64,000 bases of DNA from positions 299,153,582 to 299,217,581 of the forward strand of contig OW240916.1 of assembly GCA_933207985.1 (NCBI GenBank), given 5' to 3'. Both the position numbers and the translations under genes were made by a program. Under the pieces are notes generated by a model. The model ran no database searches and was not told where the DNA came from. It worked only from the letters and a program-made list of their open reading frames with translations. Positions within the stretch are counted from its first letter, which is position 1. Each line of letters starts with the position of its first letter. Origin of the DNA: Pelobates cultripes (lineage: Eukaryota > Chordata > Amphibia > Anura > Pelobatidae). Positions 46,610-57,949 of this stretch are shown here, one piece after another.

Positions 46610-47117
46610 TTAAAGGGACACTCCAGGCACACAGACCGCTTCTGCCCATTGGAGTGGTCTGGTTGCCAACTCCCACCACCCTTTACCCTACAGCTGTAAT
46701 TATTGCAGTTTTCATAAACTGCAATAATTACATTGCAGGGTTACCTCCTCCTCTAGTGGCAGTCTGCTAGACAGCCACTAGAGGGCACTTCCTGGTTTCC
46801 AGCACGCTATGTGAGGACCTCCAACGTCGCTCAATTCCCCATAGGAAAGCATTGAAATCATTTGAAATACTTTACTATGGAGAGGTCTAATGCGCACACG
46901 CGCATGCGCATTAAGTCTCCCCCACCGGTGGCCGCGCATGCGGGGGGAGCGTGGGCGGACCTGAAACCACCGCCGAGGCACATGGGCGGGGGTCTCAGGT
47001 AAGTCACTGAAGGGGTTTTTACCCCTTCAGCAACATGGGATGGGGGGTGGGAGGGAGAGGGGACCTGCAGTGCCAGAAAAAACGATTTGTTTTCCTGGCA
47101 CTGGAGTGGCCCTTTAA
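46610..47117 (+). mobile_element. T2/Kolobok-type MITE, 508 bp
   Basis: TTAA at both borders (46610-46613 and 47114-47117). Ends TTAAAGGGACACTCCAGGCA and GCACTGGAGTGGCCCTTTAA. Stems: TGCAGTTTTCATAAACTGCA with flanking AATAATTAC..., AGTGGCAGTCTGCTAGACAGCCACT and CGCATGCGCATT. Confidence 0.9.
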
Positions 47118-49440
47118 CAAGAATTTTTTTTTACCAAAATAGCCAAATTTTAAAAACAATGTTTTGCCTTATTGCATTGGCAATGTTAAACAATTTACTG
47201 TTTAAAGAAAATACTTTTATCAAATCCAGCGGGAGGTGATTTCTTGCAGCAGTAATAAAAATGTTTGTGAATGTAAGTGAAAAATGCATTAAATATGATT
47301 TCACGCTATCTTAATCTCTAAAAAACCATAACTCGGTTTATGAGGAACCATGCTTCTTTTTAGAAACTATTTCACTTTTGTTCCCAAACTGTAATTCTAA
47401 ATGGAAAAAAAATCAAAGAGATATCGAAGCTGATATAGGTAAGGGAAAAGGACCTACTTGAAGATTTTTAAATACCTCCAAATGCTTGAAACTCGTAATC
47501 AAAATAAAGTAACGCAAAGATTCTCTGCAGATGGCACCGTGTCCCAATAAGACTTTAGCTGCAATGTCAAGGTCAGGTTTCTTTTATGATCAGAAGGAAT
47601 ATCTGGCTGCCATCTGCCACAGTCAATTTTAAATCAGTTTTTAGAGCCTTGTTGAATAAATCAATCGCCAAACTATGAGTTTTGGTTTACAAATGCAGGA
47701 CTTGGGCACTTTAAGTGCAATGACCGGAGGTCTGATTCCTCCTTTCTCAATTTGTTTGATCTTGCTACCTATTAGTTTATGCTTTGCATTAAAAGTCAAA
47801 TTAATTACTGCATCATAAATTACACACAAACCTGTTTTATGAACAATTTGTGTGTATTACGCATTTTGTGTGTTTTTTCAAATTCTGTGCAGCAGTATCA
47901 TGATTATTACTTGCTATTTAGATTTGTAAGTATATTACCCATGTTAAATACATGTAATTCTTTTTTTGAATAGTTTTAACTGTGAAAATCCATGCATTTG
48001 CTAGTGCATGTGCTCAGAGCACTTTAAAGGTTGTTCATGTCTTTACATGACTTTTGCATGAGAAATGCATGGATTTTGCTCACTGCAGATATATCACACA
48101 CAGAGCAGCTTCTTTAGTGTGAATGTTAGCACGGGTTCTGAGTGCATCCTAAATGCCATCCATAATATGTGTCATGGTTCCTATATACATGCTGCCCGGC
48201 ACATATATGATTACAAATAAAAACAAAAGTACTTCACCTCTTTTTTCTCAATAAGTATGAGATATAATACACACAACAAAATTTGCACAGGCATGTCTCA
48301 CAGTTATTTTGAGGAGCAAATAATATATACATATATCTAATATGTTGTCAATAAAGCACACTAATACACCCTGGTGTTCACATAGGTCTAACACATATGT
48401 TTGTTCTCACATGAATCTATAAGTGCATAGACACTGCATAACAATAAGCTCCTGTTTTCACATACGCATACTCCATGCATACACATCTGCTTTCACAATG
48501 TGTACAAAAAGAATGTGCATTGGAGCCCAATGATTCTGCACATAAATACACACCACAATTCACACACACTCGAACAACTCTCATATAGAATTCTCTGCAT
48601 ATGCACACGTTGGCACTACATACGTATTTGTTTCCTCACATTATGCACACCTATACACAAATATACACATCTACACCCCTACATTCTGACATACAGATAT
48701 AGTGTAAAGCCATATACAATAAACATGCATTTGCAAACTTGCACTACTCACAAAAACATTTTTTAATTTGGCAATGCGCACATTCAAGCATACATTCATA
48801 CAAATGCATTCACACTATATGTACATGTAAAAATACACACAAGAGTTTATCCTTTGAGTAGGGAATTGAGGAGAACTGACAAGAGAACCACATAACTGAA
48901 TTGGCGCTATTTTTAAGTTTGACTTGGGTGGCTTAAAATGTTAAATTTTGTTTTTTATTCTCCAATATGCACTGCTAATCCGAGAGCTGTAGGGTTTATT
49001 CACAAAACCGTTATTGTTAAAAAAAAAAACTGAAATCTGAATCACAACTTTCATGATACAATGGTTAAACTATGTCGATAACAGAGTTGAGGTATGTTTT
49101 TTAATCTAAAGCTAGTTTGACCTACATTTTGCAATCCAGTTTTGAATTCATTACTATTGGTACAGTCTACAGAACTATCTACTTATTTAAGAGTTTAGTT
49201 TGACAATTCAAGTATCACTGTGAAAGAATACATCTGTCCTATGATTTTATGGACAATTTGAATGCATTTCTTCCTTACAAATAGCAAATATTATTTGGTA
49301 CACATTCGGAGCTTGAAAGTTACCAACAGTGTTATGCATTTATTTAGATCAACCTATCAATATATCACATGGTCTTCTGACCAAAATTCTTATGGATTGA
49401 TGCCTTACCCTCTTTTATTATGTATTTTGTAAACTATCTT
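47118..49440. other. No gene seen over 2.3 kb
   Basis: AT-rich; a loose CA-rich stretch lies at 48360-48840 (TACATACACA-like). Small ORFs (47641-47829, 48417-48608, 48500-48766) lack domains. Confidence 0.45.
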
Positions 49441-49500
49441 CAAAACATTCAACTAACACCAAGTGAATAAAAAGGAGTGTGTGTAACAGACAAATACAGT

Positions 49501-49543
49501 GCACTTTGAGAAAGACTCGAGAGTGGTCGAAACGCGTTAGTGC
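49501..49543 (+). ncRNA. Hammerhead-like core with GAAACGCG motif
   Basis: GCAC (49501-49504) and GTGC (49540-49543) pair as stem I. TTGAGAA (49506-49512) is in the place of CUGANGA; GAC/GTC (49514-49516 and 49526-49528) make a short stem II; GAAA (49529-49532) is intact; CGCG can serve as the very short stem III of Penelope-type hammerheads; TTA follows as the possible cleavage site. Two bases of the first box deviate, so it is probably inactive. Confidence 0.35.
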
Positions 49544-50436
49544 TAATACCTATTAGATTTTTTTTGCCCTCCATTTGTTTTTATCTAATGGTGGAAAAAA
49601 TAATATATTTTTTCTTTTAAGAAGAGCAGTTCCAGTTCCTTCACAATAGGATTTAAAATTGGATTCCATCACAAGAATAGTTATACCAAGCATTGATAGT
49701 CTGAGTCAACTTTTAGAGACTCAGCAGTATGTGAGTGTTCCATTGTATATATTTTTGTATTAACTATTTCACTTTGACATACTACACCATATATTTATAT
49801 GTTTATATTTTACAGGTTTTATTATATGTTTTTTATTATATGGTAAACATCCTGATTTATGGGAGTTTTGTATTTGTATTTATCTATTACGCATACACTG
49901 CTTTTTATTCATTTTGGTGTTTTTAGAATGACACCTTAGTGTGTGTAATTCATTGCACTGCATTAGCACTTTTGTCACTGATGCACTTTATTTGTACACC
50001 ATTTCCATGTGCAACCTGCACATATTCTAGGATGCTGCAGGCTAGACACAATCAAACTCACTCTACATTATAGCTTTTGTATGCTTTTTAAATTTTTCTC
50101 TGTTCATTCTTCATGTTAACTCATGCCGTAGATAAATCTTTTTGTGTGCACATTGTTTGATATTCAAACAAAAATTTTAGAAAGCTTATTTCTCAATATA
50201 TTTAACTTACAACAATTGCTGTTTTACCATTTACATGTCTATATCGGTAGGTTTGAATATTATTTTGGGATATAAAGCATCTTTATGGTGGCAATGCTAT
50301 ATTAAAGACAATCACTGATTACTTTATACATGGTTCCATATATTATATGAGTGTCTCCATTTTAAGTAACATGTACTGTACATTTATGATATCTAATTTT
50401 TCCAACAGAAAGCAACCTCAATACCACGTAAATAAT
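49544..50436. other. No gene seen
   Basis: AT-rich sequence; the first 80 bases may belong to the same Penelope-like fragment as the hammerhead-like core. The ORF at 49735-49926 is low-complexity hydrophobic. Confidence 0.4.
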
Positions 50437-50913
50437 TTAAAGGACCACTATAGGCACCCAGACCACTTCAGCTCAATGAAGTGGGCTGGGTGCCAGGTCC
50501 CTCTGGTTTTAACCCTACAGCTGAAAACATATTATGTTTCACTGAGGTTTCATTCCAGCCTCTAGTGGCTGTCTCACTGACAGGCGCTAGAGGCGCTTCC
50601 GCGATTCTCACTGTGAAAATCACAGTGAGAAGACGCTGGACGTCCATAGGAAACCATTGAGTAATGCTTTCCTATGTGCGGTTTGAATGCGCGTGCGGCT
50701 CTTGCTTCGCATGCGCATTCGGAGCTGACATCGGCAGAGGGACGAGAGTTCCCCAGTGCCGAGAGAGCCCTGCGCTGGAGAAAAATAAGTGGCTGAAGGG
50801 GTCTTAACCTTTTCAGCCTGGTGGGAGGGGGGCCCTGAGGATGGAGGGGACCTAATGATCCTATAGTGCCAAGAAAACAAGTTTGTTTTCCTGGCACTAT
50901 AGTGGTCCTTTAA
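50437..50913 (+). mobile_element. T2/Kolobok-type MITE, 477 bp
   Basis: TTAA at 50437-50440 and 50910-50913. Ends TTAAAGGACCACTATAGGCA and CACTATAGTGGTCCTTTAA; the stem CCCAGACCACTTCAGC/GAAGTGGGCTGGG is nearly perfect. Its last TTAA is also the first TTAA of the next MITE. Confidence 0.93.
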
Positions 50914-50989
50914 CCCCTTAAGGACACATGACATGTGTGACATGTCATGATTCCCTTTTATTCCAGAAGTTTGGTCCTTAAGGGGTTAA
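50910..50989 (-). mobile_element. 80-bp piggyBac-like MITE, inverted copy
   Basis: Same element as 24995-25074 in the other orientation with one difference in 80. The TTAA at 50910-50913 is shared with the T2 MITE to its left. Confidence 0.82.
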
Positions 50990-53900
50990 AGATAATTTTG
51001 TTACCATATGTATAAATTGCTTGAACTACATCTTGTTCTTGGCTGTATTAAATGTAACTGACATAACAGAATGGTAAGAAAGAGAGCAACAGAGGTCACC
51101 AGAAAACAAAATTAACAGTATATAAAATTAATGCATACATGCATTGAGTAAATTCTCATTTTGAGATCAGTTTGAATTTGTTGAATTGCGTATCATTTAA
51201 ATAGTAGCCATTAAATTAACATATATGGGAAGGAATATTGGGTTCTGCTTTCTGATCTACATCATTTATGGAATGAATGCAGCCAACTGTAACAAGCTGT
51301 GTTGAGCAGTGTAGCAATCAGGTCCAGACATCAGCAGAACTTGGCTTCTATTCAACCTAAACAATCATGAATATATACATATAATATTAGTAGAGTAAGT
51401 TATATGGAGCAAGAGCAGCCCACCCTTTATTTTGTATATGATCTTTGCATTCCTTGGTCAGAGCAGCTGATAGAATATGGTGTTTATAGTTAATACTTCA
51501 TCAGACAAGTAACACCCTGAAAGGGTAAAAAGTTACATGTAGAACAGAAGGGAAACCAGAGCTGCTAGAAAGAGTTTATGGGAACGACATGTCCTAATGG
51601 AACTTATAGAACTATAGTAAGGAGAAGGGGAAAATGGGGACACATTGATAGACAAATTATAAAGAGGCAACTTCAAATGTTATGATGACTGACAATTTGT
51701 TGGTATATGTCTGCTAAAAAAGAAGTCTAAAAATTAGCACTTTGACATGTGAAATTTAAAAACAACCCAAAATAGCTAACAGAGTACCAAACATGCCAAA
51801 TGATCACACAACTGCAAAATTATTTAATGTGTAAAGGGAAACGGTATGGAAGAACTGCTTTGGGAAAGGGAAACAGTGATCTCAAGTCTCAACTCACTGA
51901 CAGTGATAGACAGACACGTCACACAAGAAAGTTGGACGAATCTCAGAAAATGCCGGTCAACATACGAATACGTAATTTATTGGGTATTTCTTTGACCTAG
52001 TCTCAAATGTAAATTACGTTGTGAGAATTACAATGCGGTAATTTATGGTAGGATTGCTTTTGGAACTTGCTCTCTTGAGAACAGCAAGAAATACAAAAAA
52101 ATGGTCATCTTCACAATGGAAAAATAATATGGTCTGATGTGCCACCTTCCAACTCTTTTTTTTCTTCTACGATTCCTTCAACCCATTGAGTCTTGTTAAG
52201 TCTGCAAAGTGTAAAATGGGGAGTGGGTCAGTAATTGCATAGGTAGCCACCTTGAGGGAGTGATTGATGGAGCAGTAATATTAGTATTCATATATGATGA
52301 AAGTGTTGACGCCAACAAATTCCATTTTTTTCCATGTGTCTATGATTGATTCTAGTTCTAAATGATAGCGTGGTGTATGTGTTGATCAGTGAAACCCCTG
52401 TTACCAATAAAGCTATATGCTCTGCATTCATTTGAATCTTGCTAGAGATAATCTATGCACGGCCCTTTACATGGAGTATAATTTGAGAAATAAGCTATAC
52501 TCCTGAATGGATATAACAGAGGTTAATAAGGTAAATTATAATTAGGAATTCAGAAAGGAAGTGAAAAGGAAAGGAAATAGAAAAGGCAAAGAAATTAGAA
52601 AATGTTTTTTGAAACAATACAAAAAGATTTCAGCAGTTCTCGAAGATTCCTTTTTGACACCTTGCTTTCAGTACGTCCTCTTCAAGGTGATTAATAGTGT
52701 ATCCTAAAATAGAGTATTGCAAACATAACCTTGAGCAAATATACTAACAGCTTTTTCCCAACATGAAAATATTAAATTTATGACAAGCTAAGTTTTCAAT
52801 CAAAGTATAAATAGCTTCTCCTTGGCCTATATTCTTCAATTTATCCACCAACCTCCGGTGTCACTGCATGGAAAGCAGTAGGTCATATCTCGGTCTGTGA
52901 TTCTGCTTACTTTTCTATCACAAATTAATTATGACAATTTCACATAGCCTGTAACTAATTAAAGCATCTCTGCACCTGTGAATAATATTGCAATGGCCTT
53001 CATGACAGGCCACGTGCATGGACAGCCACGATATAATAGATTTGTAACAAACACATTAATACAGCATTTCTAGATCTTCCTTTTCTAGTGAATAAAATTA
53101 TTTTATCAAACTCTCCCTTGCAGGGAATTGTCATGTACCCTCAGATTGACATTCCATCACAACATGCCAAGTTGTTAGTTCACTCAATATACACATTATA
53201 AAACCTTATCAAGGTCTTTGATAAAGTGCTCTATATTTTGTCCTCTCCACTATATATTTCTATTGCAAATTTTAATTGATTAAATAAATGATGGAGAGAA
53301 GATGTTATCATTCACAAATCAAGGCTTCAATATGAATCTCCGTTTCTTGGGTCTGGAATGAATGTTATTCATTTTTCACATTTTAGATATTTCCACATAG
53401 CTAGACACAGTAAAAAAATGAGCTGAGAATCTCTAATCTATCATAACCACAACATAAAATCAGAAACACATAGTACTCATTCCACGATGGCTGATAACAT
53501 TAACAGGTCACAGGAAGCAGCAATGTGTTTGTTTTTGTAATATAGAGCATGGTCCCAGCTTTATAGATCTAAATATATACATTTTTCTAATTTAATGTAG
53601 TTAGTAGACATCCCTAGTATGGGTTGGAAATATCCCACAACATGTGTTACTAGACGCAAGAGCAAAGATATAATAAGTATTGAATGCAAACAACAAAAGC
53701 ATTGTTTACTTAAAAAAGATAAACAATGAGAGACAGCTGTGAAAAAAATATCTCTATGGTTCCCCCACCCACGAAAACGAAGACACTTCTAATTTCCTCT
53801 ATAAAAATAAAATAAAATATTTACATTACATGGAGGGCTTGCAGAATCCTTTCCTTCCAAGGAAATTATAATGAGACATTGGAATGTTTCTCTTTGCTAT

Positions 53901-55395
53901 AGTCTTTGCTACATTATTAGATTAAAAGGCCACTTGTCTTCTGCTTTGTATACGTCAGTATAGCTATTCACTAAACTGTGAATTGATATGAATTCATACT
54001 GGAGGTTCAGAATTTAGGTTAAAATAGCCGACCTAGAAAGATTCTCCAGGGCAGCTGTTTTTATATCATCTACTTTGTCCTAAGTTTTGCAATTCACCAA
54101 TTAATTCTGATGGTTTCAAATTTTGTGAATTGTTCTCTTTTCGACGAACAGAGAGGAACGTAAATGAAGGGTGTTAAAACAGACCAAAATAGACAAGCTA
54201 GGAAAATAGATGATCTAGTTAAACAGTTACATAGTAATAATAGTTGAAAAAAGACTCAATTTCCCCAATTTCAGCCATTTCTGCTGTTGATCCAAAAAAG
54301 GTAAAAACGCAAAAAAGTGATTTCCTTTTGTTCACTAAAAATGGGAAGAATCTACTTCTTGACTTCAAAATGGGGTCATGTTTCTCCTTGAATTAACAAG
54401 TAGTTACTCCACATCTGGTTTTCCAAAAAGCACCCAGGCATTGTTTAAAAATCTCATAATAAAGCCAAACCCAGAAAGATCCACATCTGTATTAATCTTA
54501 CTATAAATGGATTAAGTGAAATCCTCTTTCTTCAAGTCTAACCTCTTGCCAATTGTAAAGTCCTGGTAATTAATAGGTTACTTTGTTTGTTTGTTAAGTT
54601 AAGTAAATAGCACGTCTGCTTATTACATTTTCCAGTGATCTTATTTTTATTTTTTATTTTTTATACCATAGTTGGATTGAATGTTTGAGGAGGCTAGAAA
54701 TCCAATATTACGGATTGCTCCTGGTAGACATCAGAGGCTTTTGCATTTTATTCCCATTTCTGTTAATGTGTTGCATTCTATGTTCATTTTAATATATGCA
54801 CTCTCCCCCTTTTTGTTGTATACTGTTTCTTTTTTTATCTTTATTTAAAGATTTTATAACATAACATAGATTCAGGAAATACAAAGAAAGTGCAACCAGA
54901 CTAGCCGATTCTCATCCCGACAAGGGTAAAGTGCTTTATAAAACAGTATTGGGATTCCATCTCACCCAAAACGTTAACCACTATGCACATCCCCTAGAGG
55001 ACACAGCACCCGCATAAAGGAAAAGCCTTAGAAAGAATCACATGTAACAAGAAAGACATGGAAGCAATAGATCTAATGCTCAATGACCTGGAAGGGAGTT
55101 TTGTGTAACCAATAGAAGTGAGTAAAGATTATCTGGCATACTTACATATAATATATTATTGTAATGTAGCCAAGTCATGATCAGTGATGTTATGGAACTT
55201 TGAGGTCTGTACATTATAGATGCATTTTATGTAGTGTTCTACTCAGTGTTCTTAGTGGCACTGAACTATATGGCACAGGTACAAAACCTCTTTACCTTTC
55301 CAGTGGTAGAAAACATGTAGAGGCCATAGCTTCCAAATTTGCATTATCCAAATGTATGGATTATATCCATATTTGAAGTCTCAAACCTAGTATCA
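50990..55395. other. No gene seen over 4.4 kb
   Basis: Mostly AT-rich and unique in appearance. A T-rich stretch at 54829-54870 (TTTTTTTATCTTTATTTAAAG) looks like the poly(A) end of a minus-strand L1 but no coding part follows. ATTCACTAAACTGTGAATT at 53966-53984 belongs to the foldback family of 56158-56345. No ORF of note. Confidence 0.5.
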
Positions 55396-55605
55396 TTAAA
55401 GGAACACTATGGCATTAGGAATGCAAACCTGTATTCCTAACGCTACAATGCCCATGGCCCTAGTCATCTACAGCCCCCACTTTTCTGTTAAAATTCATAA
55501 CATAAAGATTTTACCCACTTTTTTACAGTGCTAAGACACCCTCGGAGCTGCTCACCTCTCCACCTCCTGCGACATCAACGAGGAAGCATAACATCTCTTG
55601 GTGAT
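55396..55605 (-). mobile_element. T2-type MITE, truncated
   Basis: TTAAAGGAACACTATGGCAT at TTAA 55396-55399, followed by GCAAACCTGTATTCCTAACG, shared with the copy at 63146. The other end is lost at the junction with the foldback. Confidence 0.65.
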
Positions 55606-55617
55606 GGTCCAAATTCC

Positions 55618-56345
55618 CAAAAAAGTCAGCTCTATTTTGAGGTCAAATACTATAGGCTTAAAACTGATATTCAGTTTTGTGACAATTTACACTTTTAGTG
55701 AATAAAACATGTGTTAATAATTACTTTTTAATCACCACTATAGTCACCCCAACCAGCTCAATGAAGTGACAAAGTGGTTTTCGAGCAGTGGTACTGAACA
55801 AACCCTGCAATGCAAAACATTGTCATTTTGTAAAAATGGCAATGTTTACATTGCAGGTTCGAACACTCCTCGAGTGACTGTATTCCTGAAAGTCACCAGA
55901 GTCACTTCCGCTCCACTCACAGTTAAACTTTTCTAGGGGAGGCAGAAGTTTATAAGAAAACATTACATTTCACTAAGGAGCATTCGTAAGCTAATACACA
56001 TGCACAGTGTATGGCACAAGCGCATCCAATTCTTCTCATAGGAAAGCATTCATTCCAATGTTTTCCTATGAGCTTCTGCGTCACATAACCAAGTTTTACT
56101 GCTCCTAAACCACTTCATCACTTCATTGAGATGGTCTGGGTGATTGGGGTCCTTTAAAAAGTCATTATTTACACATGTTCTATTCACTAAAAGTGTAAAT
56201 TGTCACAAAACTGAATATCAGATTATAGCCCAAAATATCTGAACAGCCAATAGAGCTGACTTTTATTTTCAGTTCAGCAATTATGATCTAAACTTTGAAA
56301 TTCACTTTAAATTGCTGAAAATTCACAGTTTAGGAAATAGCCCTG
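55618..56345. mobile_element. Foldback element split at its centre by a MITE
   Basis: Left arm 55618-55727 and right arm 56158-56270 are inverted copies; the 65 bases next to the centre show only three or four mismatches (CTGATATTCAGTTTTGTGAC and so on). The right end continues to about 56345 with AATTCACAGTTTAGG. Removing the inserted MITE leaves the two arms meeting at one TTAA. Confidence 0.8.
55728..56157. mobile_element. T2-type MITE at the dyad of a palindrome
   Basis: TTAA at 55728-55731 and 56154-56157. Ends ATCACCACTATAGTCACCCC and GTCTGGGTGATTGGGGTCCTTTAA (in parts). Internal stem GCAATGTTTACATTGC-like and AAAGCATTCATTCCAATGTTTT. Confidence 0.75.
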
Positions 56346-57046
56346 CAAATCTCTGTCATGTTGATCATCGTACCTCAGCTAAATACAATATAGCATTTTC
56401 ATGGATGTTAAGTCCATGTTTAGTGACCCCTGCATCAAAGGGCATGATGTAATAAAATAACATTTTGATTGGCGTCTCTAACTCCCAAGAGTCTCTGCAG
56501 CGGCTGATGTGTTTCCATTTCACGTCACATTGCCCAAATGATCTAGCATATTTTTTTTCAGCTCTATAAATAACGTGGAGGAACAAGAAAGCTGCTCAAT
56601 GAGTATCTCGGCCGGTGAGATTTATGTGCACCCCAGTCCAAAAACTGCCAGCCTGCCCTTGCAGTCACCCTCAAAATTAATAAAGCAGCAATTCACACTG
56701 TATTGAGAAATAATATTATGCACTCATTTCTAATCTAATCACATGCACGAGAAATGGAACGAGAGCAAGAAAAGAAACAGTGACTCAACTTATGTGAGTT
56801 ACAAAAAGTGCATTGAGCGCATTCAGGAGGCGTAAGATAAGAAAAGCAGCTGGCACATCCTGCATGTTGTGGCAACAAAGCCCGCTCTGTAAAGCCAGGA
56901 TATTTCATTTGGGAAGTCGTTATGCCACCTCTAGATCTTTCTTTTCTTTTATTCCCTCATGCAACATGTTTAACCCTTTACATGCCGCAAATGCTGGCAC
57001 ATGAAGTGTTGAATCCTAACCTGCAGAACACTTATCTATATAGGTA
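56346..57046. other. No gene seen
   Basis: No recognisable element; the ORFs at 56365-56586 (minus) and 56813-57004 (plus) have no domain. Confidence 0.45.
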
Positions 57047-57108
57047 TATATAGTGGTATATATATATATATATAGATATATATATATATATCTATATATA
57101 TATATATA

Positions 57109-57146
<38 letters not shown>

Positions 57147-57175
57147 TATATATTAATATATTATATATATTAATT
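57047..57175. repeat. AT dinucleotide microsatellite
   Basis: TA/AT repeats with a few interruptions. The Tyr/Ile-rich ORF at 57053-57259 is an artefact. Confidence 0.92.
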
Positions 57176-57218
57176 TCAAATACCTCTTATATGGTATTTG
57201 TTAGACTTGGGAAGGAAC

Positions 57219-57504
57219 GTAAAGGGGTGCACCATAACCACTTCATCTCACTGACGTAGTAATGATGCCTCTAATTACCCATTCAGTGTTAACACATTTT
57301 AACCTGTTTAATACTAAAGGAGGCTCCCCTGGTGCCCACCGTCCAGATCCGCTTGGTTTCGACATTGGTCCAAGCAGCAGTGGATGGCAGTGATTGGCTG
57401 CCACGAGTTGACATGGTAATACCTGCAGAACCATGAATAGATGAATGGCACCTTAACCACTTCAATTAGATCAAGTTGTAATGATGACAAGAGTGTTCTT
57501 TTAA
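57219..57504. repeat. Decayed T2-type MITE
   Basis: Left GTAAAGGGGTGCACCATAACC with CACTTCATCTCACTGACGTAG; right GAGTGTTCTTTTAA with TTAACCACTTCAATTAGATC. The terminal stems are recognisable but changed. Confidence 0.5.
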
Positions 57505-57949
57505 CTTTACAAATCAGAAAAAAAAAAAACACTGATGATGGTGGAAATAAAAGCCTTTTACCAATTTAAACACATCTGCTGCATTTTACTTTAGATTGTG
57601 GTATTATTTTCCTGCAATCTTTAAACAAGCATTACATTGTTGCTGTGAGTTTGTGCGCGAAGTGCGGAATTCCCCGGAGTATGTCAATACCCCATATACA
57701 TAAATTCCATATCTTAGTTTTGTTTACAGGTCTAAATTTGGAACACATACTGCATTTTCCAAAATGTACTGCACCTATATCTCATGCAGCTCTTCATTTA
57801 ATATTAACTTCCCAATAACTATTCTTTATACTGCTTCTAACTGTAACAGCAGATTATTTTAAAATTTTGATGAATTTAAACCAAGATCATTTAATTGAAA
57901 AAGGCATTAGAGAGAGTAAACGGGATGATTCTGATTTATTGAGCTAAGA
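57505..57949. other. No gene seen
   Basis: AT-rich, without recognisable features. Confidence 0.4.

Noticed and set aside
48360..48840. CA-rich stretch as a minisatellite
   Set aside because: No repeating unit could be defined; only a compositional bias.
50574..50943. Two overlapping 107-codon minus-strand ORFs
   Set aside because: Both are inside the T2 MITE at 50437-50913 and differ in other copies.
54829..55100. T-rich stretch like the 3' end of a minus-strand L1
   Set aside because: No coding remnant and no target-site duplication found; kept only as a note.
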